DNA of 64,000 bases, taken from NCBI GenBank assembly GCA_964057225.1, contig OZ059894.1, forward strand, positions 18,444,476 to 18,508,475, in the 5' to 3' direction. This document shows, piece by piece, positions 42,901 to 50,194 of this stretch; the stretch's first letter is position 1, and the number at the start of each line of letters is the position of its first letter. The DNA is from Auanema rhodensis. Lineage: Eukaryota; Nematoda; Chromadorea; Rhabditida; Rhabditidae. Made by a program: the position numbers and the translations under genes. Below the pieces are notes generated by a model. That model ran no database searches, was not told the DNA's origin, and worked only from the letters and a program-made list of their open reading frames with translations.

Positions 42901-45134
42901 TGAAAGTTTACATGAAGTTGGCAACCGCCACCACTGGCTGGAACCCTGTCATACAATGTATGACATTTGCCAGTTTCTCTTTATTCCAGGCAAGTTTTTT
43001 AAAATACAAGCATTTTCAAAACTATTATATTACAGTTGAAAATGAACCACATTAAAGAGAACCAAGTGGGTATTCTGCCCGAGACTGGTTATTATGCCGG
43101 TCAAAAGCAGAGTATAATAGCCATAAAGTATATAAAATGGCTAGAACAAGGATTGGGCCGCCCATTAATGCATAAGCTTAATGGTGGCGAATTTGCAGTG
43201 AGAGTAGATGGCCATCGCTATCTACTCGATGCTTATGACCCCGTTGCCAATCATGGCTATGAGGTGAGTAATTTGTAATAAATGTAAAAAATGCAAATTT
43301 TTGTAGATTAATGGTTGCATTTACCATGGTTGCCCCCAGTGCACCAACAAGAGCGCTATAGCACCAGGCAGAAATGGTGAAACAATGGAAGAGGTAATTG
43401 TGACTTTTTTAATCATTTTAATTTGAAAAATTTAGGTTTATGATAAAACCATGAAAAGGCTTGAAGCAATTCAAAGCCAAGGCATTAGTGTTACCACAGT
43501 GTGGGAGCACGAAATTAATGCTCAAATTTCGGCCAATGAAGAAATGGCGAAATTTATGCGTGAAACAAATGTTGTTACACGCTTGGCACCTAGAGATGCC
43601 TTTACCGGTGGCCGCACCCAGACATATAAGCTTTTGGCACAAGCTTCGGATAGATACTCGCTCGAGTATGTGGACTTTTGTTCACTATATCCATATGTCA
43701 CCGCTTTTGATGCCTATTACCCTGTAGGTAATCCCAAAGTTATTACTGAGGGTTTCAAAAGCTTTGAGACATGTTGCCCATACAAGGGGCTAGTAAAATG
43801 TGACGTGCTTGCACCCACAAATTTGCTGTACCCTGTATTAGGCACACGTATTGGCGGTAAACTAATTTTTACAAACTGCCGCACTTGTGCAGTCAAAAGT
43901 AAAAATGTAGCATGTGAGCACCAGAATGATGTAAATGCTAGAAAGCTGCATCTAACTGTGACACATGTTGAGCTCGAGTGTGCCATACAACGTGGCTATA
44001 AAGTGCTTAATGTGCATGAGGTGTGGCACTGGGAAGAATGGCAACAAGGCGGCCTGTTTAAAGAATTTGTACAAAAGTACATCAAAATTAAACAAGAGGC
44101 GTCGGGCTGGCCAAAGCCAAACATGACAGAGGAAGAAAAGGTATGTTTTAACAAAAGTATCACATTAAATAGAATTTTACAGGTGATTTATCTCCAAGAG
44201 CACGAGGAGAACACTGGTGTTGCTCTGGAGAGCAATAAAATTGAGAAGAATGCTGCCATGCGTAGCATTGCCAAACTGCAGCTAAATAGGTTTGTAAACT
44301 TTTTAAAACAATACATTACAAATTTGCTTATAGTGTCTGGGGTAAAATGGGTCAAAGACCTGATAAAGCCCAAACCAAGATTATTGGTGTTGAGGACCCA
44401 GAAATTGGTAGGATCATTACTGATCCTGCAAGGGAACTCACTGGGTTCAAAATTGTGGATAATGTTGCGTACTGCACAACAGTACCAGAGGATTCACATT
44501 TGGCACCACCGCCTTTTACAAATGTAGCTATTGCGGCCTATACAACCGCTCATGCAAGGCTACTATTGTATAAGGCAATGGAGAAAATTGGAAAGAATTT
44601 GGTGTATACAGGTAATGTTATACTTGTATTCAATTTAAACTTACATTATTTAGACACGGATTCTCTAATTTATCAAAGATGCCTAGATGAGCCAGATCCA
44701 ATTGAGGATATGAAGGGTGAATGGTTAGGTAAACTAACCTCTGAAATACCCGATGGCTGGTCAATGACCAAGTTTGTGTCACCAGCGGCAAAAGTTTATA
44801 GTTATAAACTTGTAAATGCAGCTGGTGATGTAAAATATGTAACAAAGGCAAAGGGAGTGGTAAGTACGAGCTTTGACTTTTCAAATAATTTTATAATTTT
44901 CAGACGTTGGACCACACGGCAGCGTCAGTGGTAAACTTTGAAAGTATGGAGCGACTGGTTCGCGGACTCGTTATGGATGGAGAGAAATTGGTTTTAAAAA
45001 CCAATACGACATTGTTAAAGAGGCAACTCGGTGCCATATCCACAATGGATATGACAAAAAGTACTAGAGTTGTAATGGATAAACTTTGTTATCTACAAGA
45101 TTATAGTACTTTACCCTACGGTTATTGTGAATAA
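39914..45134 (+). CDS. POLB: protein-primed family B DNA polymerase, 14 exons
   Basis: Replicative DNA polymerase of the element, expected to copy the DNA from a protein primer at the terminal repeats. Proposed exons: 39914-39927, 39974-40030, 40077-40199, 40245-40326, 40908-41942, 41988-42161, 42207-42989, 43036-43263, 43307-43393, 43436-44140, 44183-44289, 44334-44611, 44654-44859 and 44904-45134. They total 4110 nt (1369 residues) with every junction in phase. The start has a good context (ACAATGG). Residues 1-495 form a Polinton-type N-terminal region with Cys clusters at about 373-415 and 438-475. The 3'-5' exonuclease motifs are FYDFET (D500, E502), AHNGSRFD (N583, D588) and YCRTD (Y715, D719). 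Polymerase motifs are VDFCSLYP (D941), KLQLNSVWG (1127-1135) and YTDTDS (D1225, D1227), then KAKG near 1289. Motifs B and C are each split by an intron. Intron 7 is GC-AG. Exons 1-4 are the least certain part. Confidence 0.92.
40327..40907 (+). other. long intron 4 of the polymerase gene
   Basis: This 581-bp intron is about ten times longer than the other introns of the gene. It starts GAG|GTGCGA and ends TTATAG. It is AT-rich with CT-rich simple stretches (TCTATCTATCTTTCC near 40580) and direct repeats of a CATTTTGAA-like motif. No gene or structured element is seen in it. The acceptor has a weak pyrimidine tract, so this junction deserves lower trust than the others. Confidence 0.6.
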
Positions 45135-45270
45135 TATATTTGAATTTATAAATTTTTATCTTGTATATATTTGTATTTATAAAATTTTATCATTGTACAT
45201 GTATATTTTTAAAAATAGTTGTATTAATAAATTTTATTCTTAAATCTTTTAAAGAATTTTATTACATACA
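45135..45270. terminator. convergent poly(A) region between polymerase and capsid genes
   Basis: The polymerase gene (+) and major capsid gene (-) converge here with 136 bp between stop codons. A plus-strand AATAAA lies at 45226-45231. Minus-strand AATAAA signals (TTTATT on +) lie at 45233-45238 and 45258-45263, the last only 7 bp past the capsid stop. The rest is AT-rich and has no further gene. Confidence 0.7.
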
Positions 45271-46605
45271 TTACAAACTGGTATCAATATATGGAGCACG
45301 ATTGTTGTCAATGGAAAGAATAGAGTCATACTCTGCATAAACAATTGCATATAAGCCCTCTTGCGGCGTTTGTTGACCAAATTCCAATTTCAAGGCTACA
45401 TTACCTTGTCGTATAACATCAAATAACTCTGACGAATGCACAGTAGGAGAAATATCAAATACAAAAAATGTGAAACCAGCTTTATACATTGCTGGTGTAA
45501 TACCATTGGATGAATCTGTACGACCAAGTCCCAAACCTTCCAGCATGTCAATATATGCTGTGGCATAGGAAGATCGCCATTCTAAATTATAAGGACGGGT
45601 AGGTATTACCCTATTGTTGAGCGTCAAGTATATATTTTTCAAATCAAACGGTTTAAAGTTGAATGGCGAATGTTTAAAAGTACCATTATAGGCGTGTGCG
45701 CCAACAAGACCTACTACAACACGTTTTGGTGTGTGAGACGTGAATAATATATTATTAGGTGAATCCAAGCGGCCTCCTTCTATGAAATAAGAGCGCATTT
45801 TCACTGATGTCATGGGGTAGTGTATTCGATCCTTTGCGAGTTTATCTTCTATAGCCATAGCTAATCCAGCGTTTAGATCAAACTCTTGAATGAGCAAATG
45901 TACATCGCTGATATCTACTTTCAAATTTGGAAACTCCTCCTTTAATGTAGTATCCTTGTTTTCATTATTCCAGCCTAGAGTGTCAATTAAAAAGTTATCA
46001 CGGTTTGGATATGCAGTTAGCTCCATTTTTGAATAGTTTACAAACAGTCGCTCTTGATTAAATAGGTCGATACTGACGGGAGCAGCCATCTCACACAATA
46101 TGCCATTTTTTACAAGTGCTTGACGCGTTCTAAATCCAGCACTGGATGCATTATCTATATATCTATCAGCATAATAGCCTGATATGGCAAGTTTGCTCTC
46201 TTTAACATCGTTGCTATACATTAAAATATTCTCGATATATGTTTTATAGGCATGATTCACGGTAGAGTCATACACGCTAACATCACCAATTTTCAAATGA
46301 TACGAATGTATTAAACTGGCAGCAAATTGTTGACATGGTGCAAAAACAAGGTTGTCTGGTACTGGATCACCGTTTGTGGTTACAATTTTAAATTTTACAT
46401 TCAACCAACATCTTCTCAGATTGAGGAATGATTTGGAATTTTGAGCTATAACAAATTCCCATGGTCCTTGAGGAAGAAAAGTATTTTTCAAAGGGACTTG
46501 TACAGTACGAGTGGATTCAACACCTAATGCCGACGCTGGTATATCACCATAGTTGATATTAGGTAAAAGGGCTTGTGCTGATTTTGAATCTATCAATTTA
46601 GCCAT
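45271..46605 (-). CDS. PY: major capsid protein, double jelly-roll type
   Basis: This intronless 444-residue ORF matches the Polinton PY protein in size, position and style, as best I recognise it: an N-terminal stretch, then long beta-rich segments with few charged runs and many aromatic/Asn/Pro turns. Family knowledge: PY is a double jelly-roll major capsid protein that would trimerise into hexon-like capsomers. No signal peptide or membrane segment is visible. The ATG follows directly on the TAA of the upstream pVI-like gene, with no base between them, so the pair may share a transcript. The assignment rests on family pattern and context, since jelly-roll proteins have no short catalytic motif. 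Confidence 0.85.
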   Translation of the reverse strand: MAKLIDSKSAQALLPNINYGDIPASALGVESTRTVQVPLKNTFLPQGPWEFVIAQNSKSFLNLRRCWLNVKFKIVTTNGDPVPDNLVFAPCQQFAASLIHSYHLKIGDVSVYDSTVNHAYKTYIENILMYSNDVKESKLAISGYYADRYIDNASSAGFRTRQALVKNGILCEMAAPVSIDLFNQERLFVNYSKMELTAYPNRDNFLIDTLGWNNENKDTTLKEEFPNLKVDISDVHLLIQEFDLNAGLAMAIEDKLAKDRIHYPMTSVKMRSYFIEGGRLDSPNNILFTSHTPKRVVVGLVGAHAYNGTFKHSPFNFKPFDLKNIYLTLNNRVIPTRPYNLEWRSSYATAYIDMLEGLGLGRTDSSNGITPAMYKAGFTFFVFDISPTVHSSELFDVIRQGNVALKLEFGQQTPQEGLYAIVYAEYDSILSIDNNRAPYIDTSL

Positions 46606-47058
46606 TTAAATGTGAAACGACCGCTCACGAGTGATGCACAACCGCTTATGAGGTTTTGTGGTTTTGCGTCGTCGCCGTTTGCCCAAGCCGGTAAGATCTC
46701 GTATAGCTTGCCGGCCGGCTGTTTTAAGAGTTTCCTTGATATTATCGCCTTTCAGCACCCCATTAACAATTTCATTACCAGTTTTCAGCAACTGTCCGCC
46801 AAGAGGTGAATTTACAACTGGACTATTGCTTACAGCATTGGATAAGGCGTTTCTTCCGGCATTGATGAGATTTTGGGCTATAGGTGATTGAATGATGCGT
46901 GGTAGAAATGATGCCAAAGTTGCCAAAATACCACCCAAACCATGACCCCTCTGCATTCCACGTTGAAACATCATTCCGCTAAATGGGGCGCCACCCATTT
47001 GTTGATTTAAAAGTGTTGTCCATTGAATAGAGTTGACATCCAAAAGGAGGTGCGGCAT
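46606..47058 (-). CDS. small pVI-like minor virion protein
   Basis: A 150-residue protein starting at the ATG at 47056-47058; an upstream in-frame GTG is not needed. Residues 21-45 are Gly/Met-rich. Residues 41-63 form a hydrophobic, probably amphipathic segment (LGGILATLASFLPRII). Residues 60-115 are Asn/Ala/Ser-rich. A strongly basic stretch (KRRRRKTTKPHKR) lies at 127-139. Hydrophobic helix plus basic tail directly upstream of the major capsid gene recalls adenovirus pVI-type cement or membrane-lytic proteins, which are substrates of the adenain protease. That function is inferred. The CDS ends with TAA immediately before the capsid ATG. Confidence 0.7.
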   Translation of the reverse strand: MPHLLLDVNSIQWTTLLNQQMGGAPFSGMMFQRGMQRGHGLGGILATLASFLPRIIQSPIAQNLINAGRNALSNAVSNSPVVNSPLGGQLLKTGNEIVNGVLKGDNIKETLKTAGRQAIRDLTGLGKRRRRKTTKPHKRLCITRERSFHI

Positions 47059-47109
47059 ATCGAACCGCACGCGCGCAATACAAAAGTTACACTAGATCAT
47101 TCTACTAAA
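47059..47109. promoter_or_regulatory. 51-bp divergent promoter, pVI-like / protease
   Basis: The pVI-like gene (-) and protease (+) start codons face away from each other across only 51 bp. The interval has a CpG-rich patch (CCGCACGCGCGC, 47065-47076), unusual for this AT-rich element. A perfect inverted repeat, GTGCGG (47050-47055) and CCGCAC (47065-47070), places the pVI-like ATG in its loop. Both promoters must be here or extend into the neighbouring coding sequence. No splice acceptor was evident. Confidence 0.5.
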
Positions 47110-47565
47110 ATGTATTCGTCTGAAATAGTATCACTATTGCAATCTGTCCCCAGCACTCGGAAACTATTCCTCGGTGTATATAGCGCTGATACTCTACCCA
47201 AAACGCGTCGTAAAAACTTTGCACTTGTCGTAAATACTGACACACATGATAAACCAGGCACACATTGGCAGGTCATCTTTGTCCGTAACAAGCAAGCCTA
47301 TTTTTTCTGTAGCTTGGGATATAAAATGAACAAGTACATTCAAAATTATCTGGCCAAATATAAAAAGGTAAAAATTAATACTTGCAAACCACAACGTTTA
47401 ATTGAATACACTTGTGGTGGCTATGTGGTATTTGTAATACTAATGTTGTCGGCTGGTAATTCATTTGAAAGCATTTGTTCATTTTTTAAACTATTGAAAA
47501 ATGATGATGTCTTTATTAAAGCGTTTATGCATAAAGTATTCGACTATAAATTGACTACTATATAA
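47110..47565 (+). CDS. PRO: adenain/Ulp1-like cysteine protease
   Basis: Polinton maturation protease of the C5/C48 type, expected to process capsid precursors. The ATG at 47110 gives 151 residues; extending to 47023 would require a TTG start. H52 lies in GTHW, the catalytic His-Trp pair. C102 lies in TCGGY, the nucleophile motif, with Q95 a possible oxyanion-hole residue. Between them, the strand that normally carries the acidic third residue (an FxE or FFD-type motif followed by an aromatic or Gly turn) reads YFFCSLGY, with C67 in place of Asp/Glu/Asn. The frame is intact and well conserved elsewhere, so this looks like a changed active site, not decay. Length is a little below adenain (about 200). 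Confidence 0.85.
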   Translation: MYSSEIVSLLQSVPSTRKLFLGVYSADTLPKTRRKNFALVVNTDTHDKPGTHWQVIFVRNKQAYFFCSLGYKMNKYIQNYLAKYKKVKINTCKPQRLIEYTCGGYVVFVILMLSAGNSFESICSFFKLLKNDDVFIKAFMHKVFDYKLTTI

Positions 47566-47606
47566 GAAATTTGTCATTAATAACCTGCTACATTACGTGA
47601 TCAGTT

Positions 47607-47777
47607 ATGAATATTCCTTGTCACTGTGAATTATGTGTCAAATACACGTTGGAGCAATCTAAACCAGCGCCTTTATACAGGAGAATGTTGAAATGTATTT
47701 CAGTGCCATTTATTAAAGGTATAGCATTGGGATTGGGCTTTTGTACAACACTAGTCATATTATTGCTCATTATATAA
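47607..47777 (+). CDS. 56-residue single-pass membrane protein, unknown
   Basis: This short ORF starts at ATG 47607, 41 bp after the protease stop, and ends 41 bp before the zinc-finger start. The N-terminus has a CxCxxC pattern (C5, C7, C10). A basic stretch near 26-29 (RRML) precedes a C-terminal hydrophobic segment of about 19 residues (38-56, GIALGLGFCTTLV then ILLLII), which should anchor it in a membrane with the Cys-rich end outside the bilayer. No homologue is recognised. Its neat spacing between two genes on the same strand supports it being real. Small membrane proteins are common in related viruses. Confidence 0.55.
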   Translation: MNIPCHCELCVKYTLEQSKPAPLYRRMLKCISVPFIKGIALGLGFCTTLVILLLII

Positions 47778-47818
47778 AAGTGGGTTGATTGCGTGTGGTC
47801 GTTTTTCATTTTCCTCTA

Positions 47819-48283
47819 ATGGAACTTTTATGTAACAAATATTGTGGTACATGCAAGGAAATATTTTCTTCAACCAAGCATTTTAGTGATCACGTTTTGA
47901 AAAGACATGCAGGGATTCAACCCATATGTAACAATTATATCAGCAATGCTGACTTTATTCAAAAATATGGACATTTGGATGGTGTTCGTAGACGTTTGTG
48001 CCCTCATTGTAGTGAAACTTTTGGAACAAGATTCAATTGTGAGCGTCATATTCGGCGTATTCATAATAATAATGGAACGAATGGTGAAGATGGTGATGGA
48101 AATGATACCAGCAAACCCTTTGAAAAAGCTGAGGAGTTTGTACATTCAACCCAATCAAAAAGATGCCGCAGCAATAGTGACGGAGAACATTCACAACACG
48201 AGCCGAGCGACAAACAAAACTGCCCTAAACTATCTTTTAAACCTTCGAAAATAAAAATGTGGTATTGTATAACTGTTGAATAA
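47819..48283 (+). CDS. two-C2H2 zinc-finger protein
   Basis: The ATG at 47819 gives 154 residues. Two perfect C-x2-C-x12-H-x4-H fingers are present: C9, C12, H25, H30 and C61, C64, H77, H82. The tail (83-154) is low-complexity, rich in Asn, Gly, Ser, Asp and Lys. C2H2 fingers usually bind DNA or RNA, so this could be a regulator of the element or a nucleoid protein; that is inferred. It is not part of the universal Polinton core and may be a host-derived or lineage-specific gene. It converges on the penton gene with five bases between stop codons. Confidence 0.8.
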   Translation: MELLCNKYCGTCKEIFSSTKHFSDHVLKRHAGIQPICNNYISNADFIQKYGHLDGVRRRLCPHCSETFGTRFNCERHIRRIHNNNGTNGEDGDGNDTSKPFEKAEEFVHSTQSKRCRSNSDGEHSQHEPSDKQNCPKLSFKPSKIKMWYCITVE

Positions 48284-48293
48284 AACGTTTATT
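48279..48293. terminator. overlapping poly(A) signals of convergent genes
   Basis: The stop codon of the zinc-finger gene (TAA, 48281-48283) lies inside a plus-strand AATAAA (48279-48284). The stop of the penton gene (minus, 48289-48291) lies inside a minus-strand AATAAA (48288-48293). The two signals are three bases apart. Each mRNA must therefore end within the other gene's coding sequence, and the transcripts overlap in antisense. Confidence 0.75.
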
Positions 48294-49146
48294 TCATATT
48301 TTTAACATGTAATGTAACAACTGTAGAACCATAATTAAATTGCATAGGACGACCAAATTCATCTAAAATTTCAATACGTATGGTATCGAGTGTTTGTCTA
48401 GTGATTGGTACATAACGAATAGGATTAAATGTTTTGGCAATCATTTTACCAAATTCAGTAGGAGGTGGTACAGGTAAACATGCAAGTAAATTAGCTTTCA
48501 CATTACCAAGAATGGAATATTCTACAATATCACAATATATATACATTGTATTAATGTTATTTGAAAAATCAATGGGACGCCTGGCTATTATTGTATCGTT
48601 GATGTTTTTATTTTCAAAACCAAGAAAATATGCAAAATCATCACCAAGCGTTGCATTCATTAATAGTCGCTTGCTTGTTACAAACTCTATGCGCTGCAAT
48701 GTTTTGTTAAACTGAAATGTGGCATCTGCGAGCATTTCTTCCACTAGCTTAGCCTCAGCCTGGCGATTATTATACCATTTTTTTACATCTTCATCTTTAT
48801 CTATTAAACTTTTTATACGTGCTTCTTCCTCAGCTCCAAGAGGCTTTGTATTGTTGGCGATAAATGATTCTCTTCCAGCATTGATTCCGCGTATTATTTC
48901 ATCACCATTTGCATAGTTGCCTTTAGGCAAGTGTAGAATAAATTTTCTATTGGAAAAACGTAGTGTATAAGATAAATCTTTTTGAACATTTAATATAGAA
49001 CAAGGAAAAATGATGTCTGTCAGCCCAATGCAATATCTATTATTGCGTAGCCTTAGTGTTTCAGGTAATCTGGTAAGAAACACTGATGATGTATTACTTT
49101 TTTCAGAGTCAACTGATGATGGAAGAGTAATGTAAAAATCATCCAT
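48289..49146 (-). CDS. PX: minor capsid (penton) protein, single jelly-roll
   Basis: A 285-residue protein starting MDDFYITLPS, the characteristic opening of Polinton PX proteins as I know them, with a following LP-x2-L-x-L...IGLTDIIFP segment. Family knowledge: PX is a single jelly-roll penton base that would occupy the capsid five-fold vertices. A charged helical insertion lies at about 103-140 (Glu/Lys-rich), and beta-rich sequence resumes to the end. No membrane segment is present. The gene is intact and intronless. It diverges from the ATPase gene across 79 bp and converges on the zinc-finger gene. Confidence 0.85.
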   Translation of the reverse strand: MDDFYITLPSSVDSEKSNTSSVFLTRLPETLRLRNNRYCIGLTDIIFPCSILNVQKDLSYTLRFSNRKFILHLPKGNYANGDEIIRGINAGRESFIANNTKPLGAEEEARIKSLIDKDEDVKKWYNNRQAEAKLVEEMLADATFQFNKTLQRIEFVTSKRLLMNATLGDDFAYFLGFENKNINDTIIARRPIDFSNNINTMYIYCDIVEYSILGNVKANLLACLPVPPPTEFGKMIAKTFNPIRYVPITRQTLDTIRIEILDEFGRPMQFNYGSTVVTLHVKNMK

Positions 49147-49225
49147 GACAAACCACCACTTGATACGTGTACACTATTGCAAATGAAATCATTTGCATTT
49201 TAGGTACATTTACGAGTGGTTGATT
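49147..49225. promoter_or_regulatory. 79-bp divergent promoter, penton / ATPase
   Basis: The penton (-) and ATPase (+) start codons face apart across 79 bp. Near the centre is a perfect inverted repeat, GCAAATGA-AA-TCATTTGC (49179-49196), suited to a dimeric factor acting on both genes. An outer pair, ACCACT (49155-49160) and AGTGGT (49215-49220), adds to the symmetry. A possible splice acceptor (GCATTTTAG, ending 49202) precedes the ATPase start, so part of this may be 5' untranslated sequence. Confidence 0.5.
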
Positions 49226-49873
49226 ATGGTTTTCAGCTTCAAACTACCCAGTCAGACAACTGTAATAGGTGCTACCCAATGCGGTAAAACAACCCTCATA
49301 AAGCACATATGTGAAAATACTGAAAAGTTTTTCAACGTCCCCATTGATAGAATATTCTGGTTTAGTCAATGTGGGTCATCGTCAGGTGTACCAATAAATG
49401 ATGAGCGTTTAATAATTATTCAAGGGCCTCCTGATCCTGATTTGATAAAAGAACAAAAGGGAGTAAATACTATACTAGTGCTGGATGATTTGATGAACTT
49501 TTTTTCATCGAATAAAGCAGCAAAGGAATTACTCAACAACATTTTTACAGTATGGGCTCATCACTGGAATTTGGCAGTGTTTAATCTTGTGCAAGCGGCA
49601 TTTCAACTGGACAGGACCAGTCGAATCAATAGTACATATATAATACTGATGAAAAGTCATTCAGATATATTACAAATACGTAATTGTCTGCAGCAATTAT
49701 TTGGGCCACGTTTCAAAAATGCTCTAGAGGCGTATGATGATGCAATGTCTACTCCCTATAGTCATTTACTGATTGACAATCATCCTTTAACAAGTGAGAA
49801 GCAGCGTATACTATCTGATATAACAGCGGAGAACCCTATTGTTTATGTTGCCAGAAATGTGTTTAGTGTTTAA
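49226..49873 (+). CDS. ATP: FtsK/HerA-type genome-packaging ATPase
   Basis: The ATG at 49226 gives 215 residues; an upstream TTG-initiated extension is unlikely. Walker A is GATQCGKT (15-22), in the TTVIGATQCGKTTL context usual for Polinton packaging ATPases. Walker B is TILVLDD (82-88). A polar NLVQ motif (120-123) follows at the sensor position. Family knowledge: this ATPase would pump DNA into the capsid, like A32-type ATPases of large DNA viruses. Length is normal for the family. It is the first of four tightly packed plus-strand genes; the next start codon lies 12 bp after its stop. Confidence 0.93.
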   Translation: MVFSFKLPSQTTVIGATQCGKTTLIKHICENTEKFFNVPIDRIFWFSQCGSSSGVPINDERLIIIQGPPDPDLIKEQKGVNTILVLDDLMNFFSSNKAAKELLNNIFTVWAHHWNLAVFNLVQAAFQLDRTSRINSTYIILMKSHSDILQIRNCLQQLFGPRFKNALEAYDDAMSTPYSHLLIDNHPLTSEKQRILSDITAENPIVYVARNVFSV

Positions 49874-49885
49874 AGTGCTTGTTCA

Positions 49886-50194
49886 ATGAGTGGTCGTATT
49901 TTGTCAAATTTTAACTTTTTGTCTTCTTGCGCCAAAACTCCTTGTTCTGTTTACTCATTTTCTTTTGCACAAATTGAAATTATTGTTGAAATTGTATTTA
50001 ATATTGTGAAAAATAATAATTTTCTTTTAACTAACAAGGAATATAAAACCCTCTTGCCCATATCTTCATTATTACGTCAAATAGCTTTGATACGCACACC
50101 GGAAAAGGCTAAATCATTATTGGCAACGATTTCACACAAACAATTGAAAACAATAGTTACATGTGGTATTGCCTATTTTGGTTTTAAATCATGA
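49886..50194 (+). CDS. small helical protein, Polinton-associated, unknown
   Basis: A 102-residue ORF from ATG 49886. It is predicted largely helical, with a hydrophobic stretch at about 31-42 (IEIIVEIVFNIV) and alternating Leu/Lys/Ile afterwards. It faintly resembles a small protein with an IxECVxNVLxGN-like helix found near capsid and integrase genes of many animal Mavericks; that resemblance is from memory and unverified. Its last four bases (ATGA, 50191-50194) overlap the start of the next gene. Function is unknown. Confidence 0.65.
   Translation: MSGRILSNFNFLSSCAKTPCSVYSFSFAQIEIIVEIVFNIVKNNNFLLTNKEYKTLLPISSLLRQIALIRTPEKAKSLLATISHKQLKTIVTCGIAYFGFKS

Noticed and set aside
39914-45134. Polymerase as a frameshifted pseudogene
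   Set aside because: Each frame change coincides with GT/GC...AG signals of 42-60 bp spacing, and the joined length is a multiple of three with all motifs present.
47023-47109. Longer protease N-terminus
   Set aside because: It depends on a TTG start and would overlap the start of the divergent pVI-like gene; the ATG at 47110 is the first usable one.
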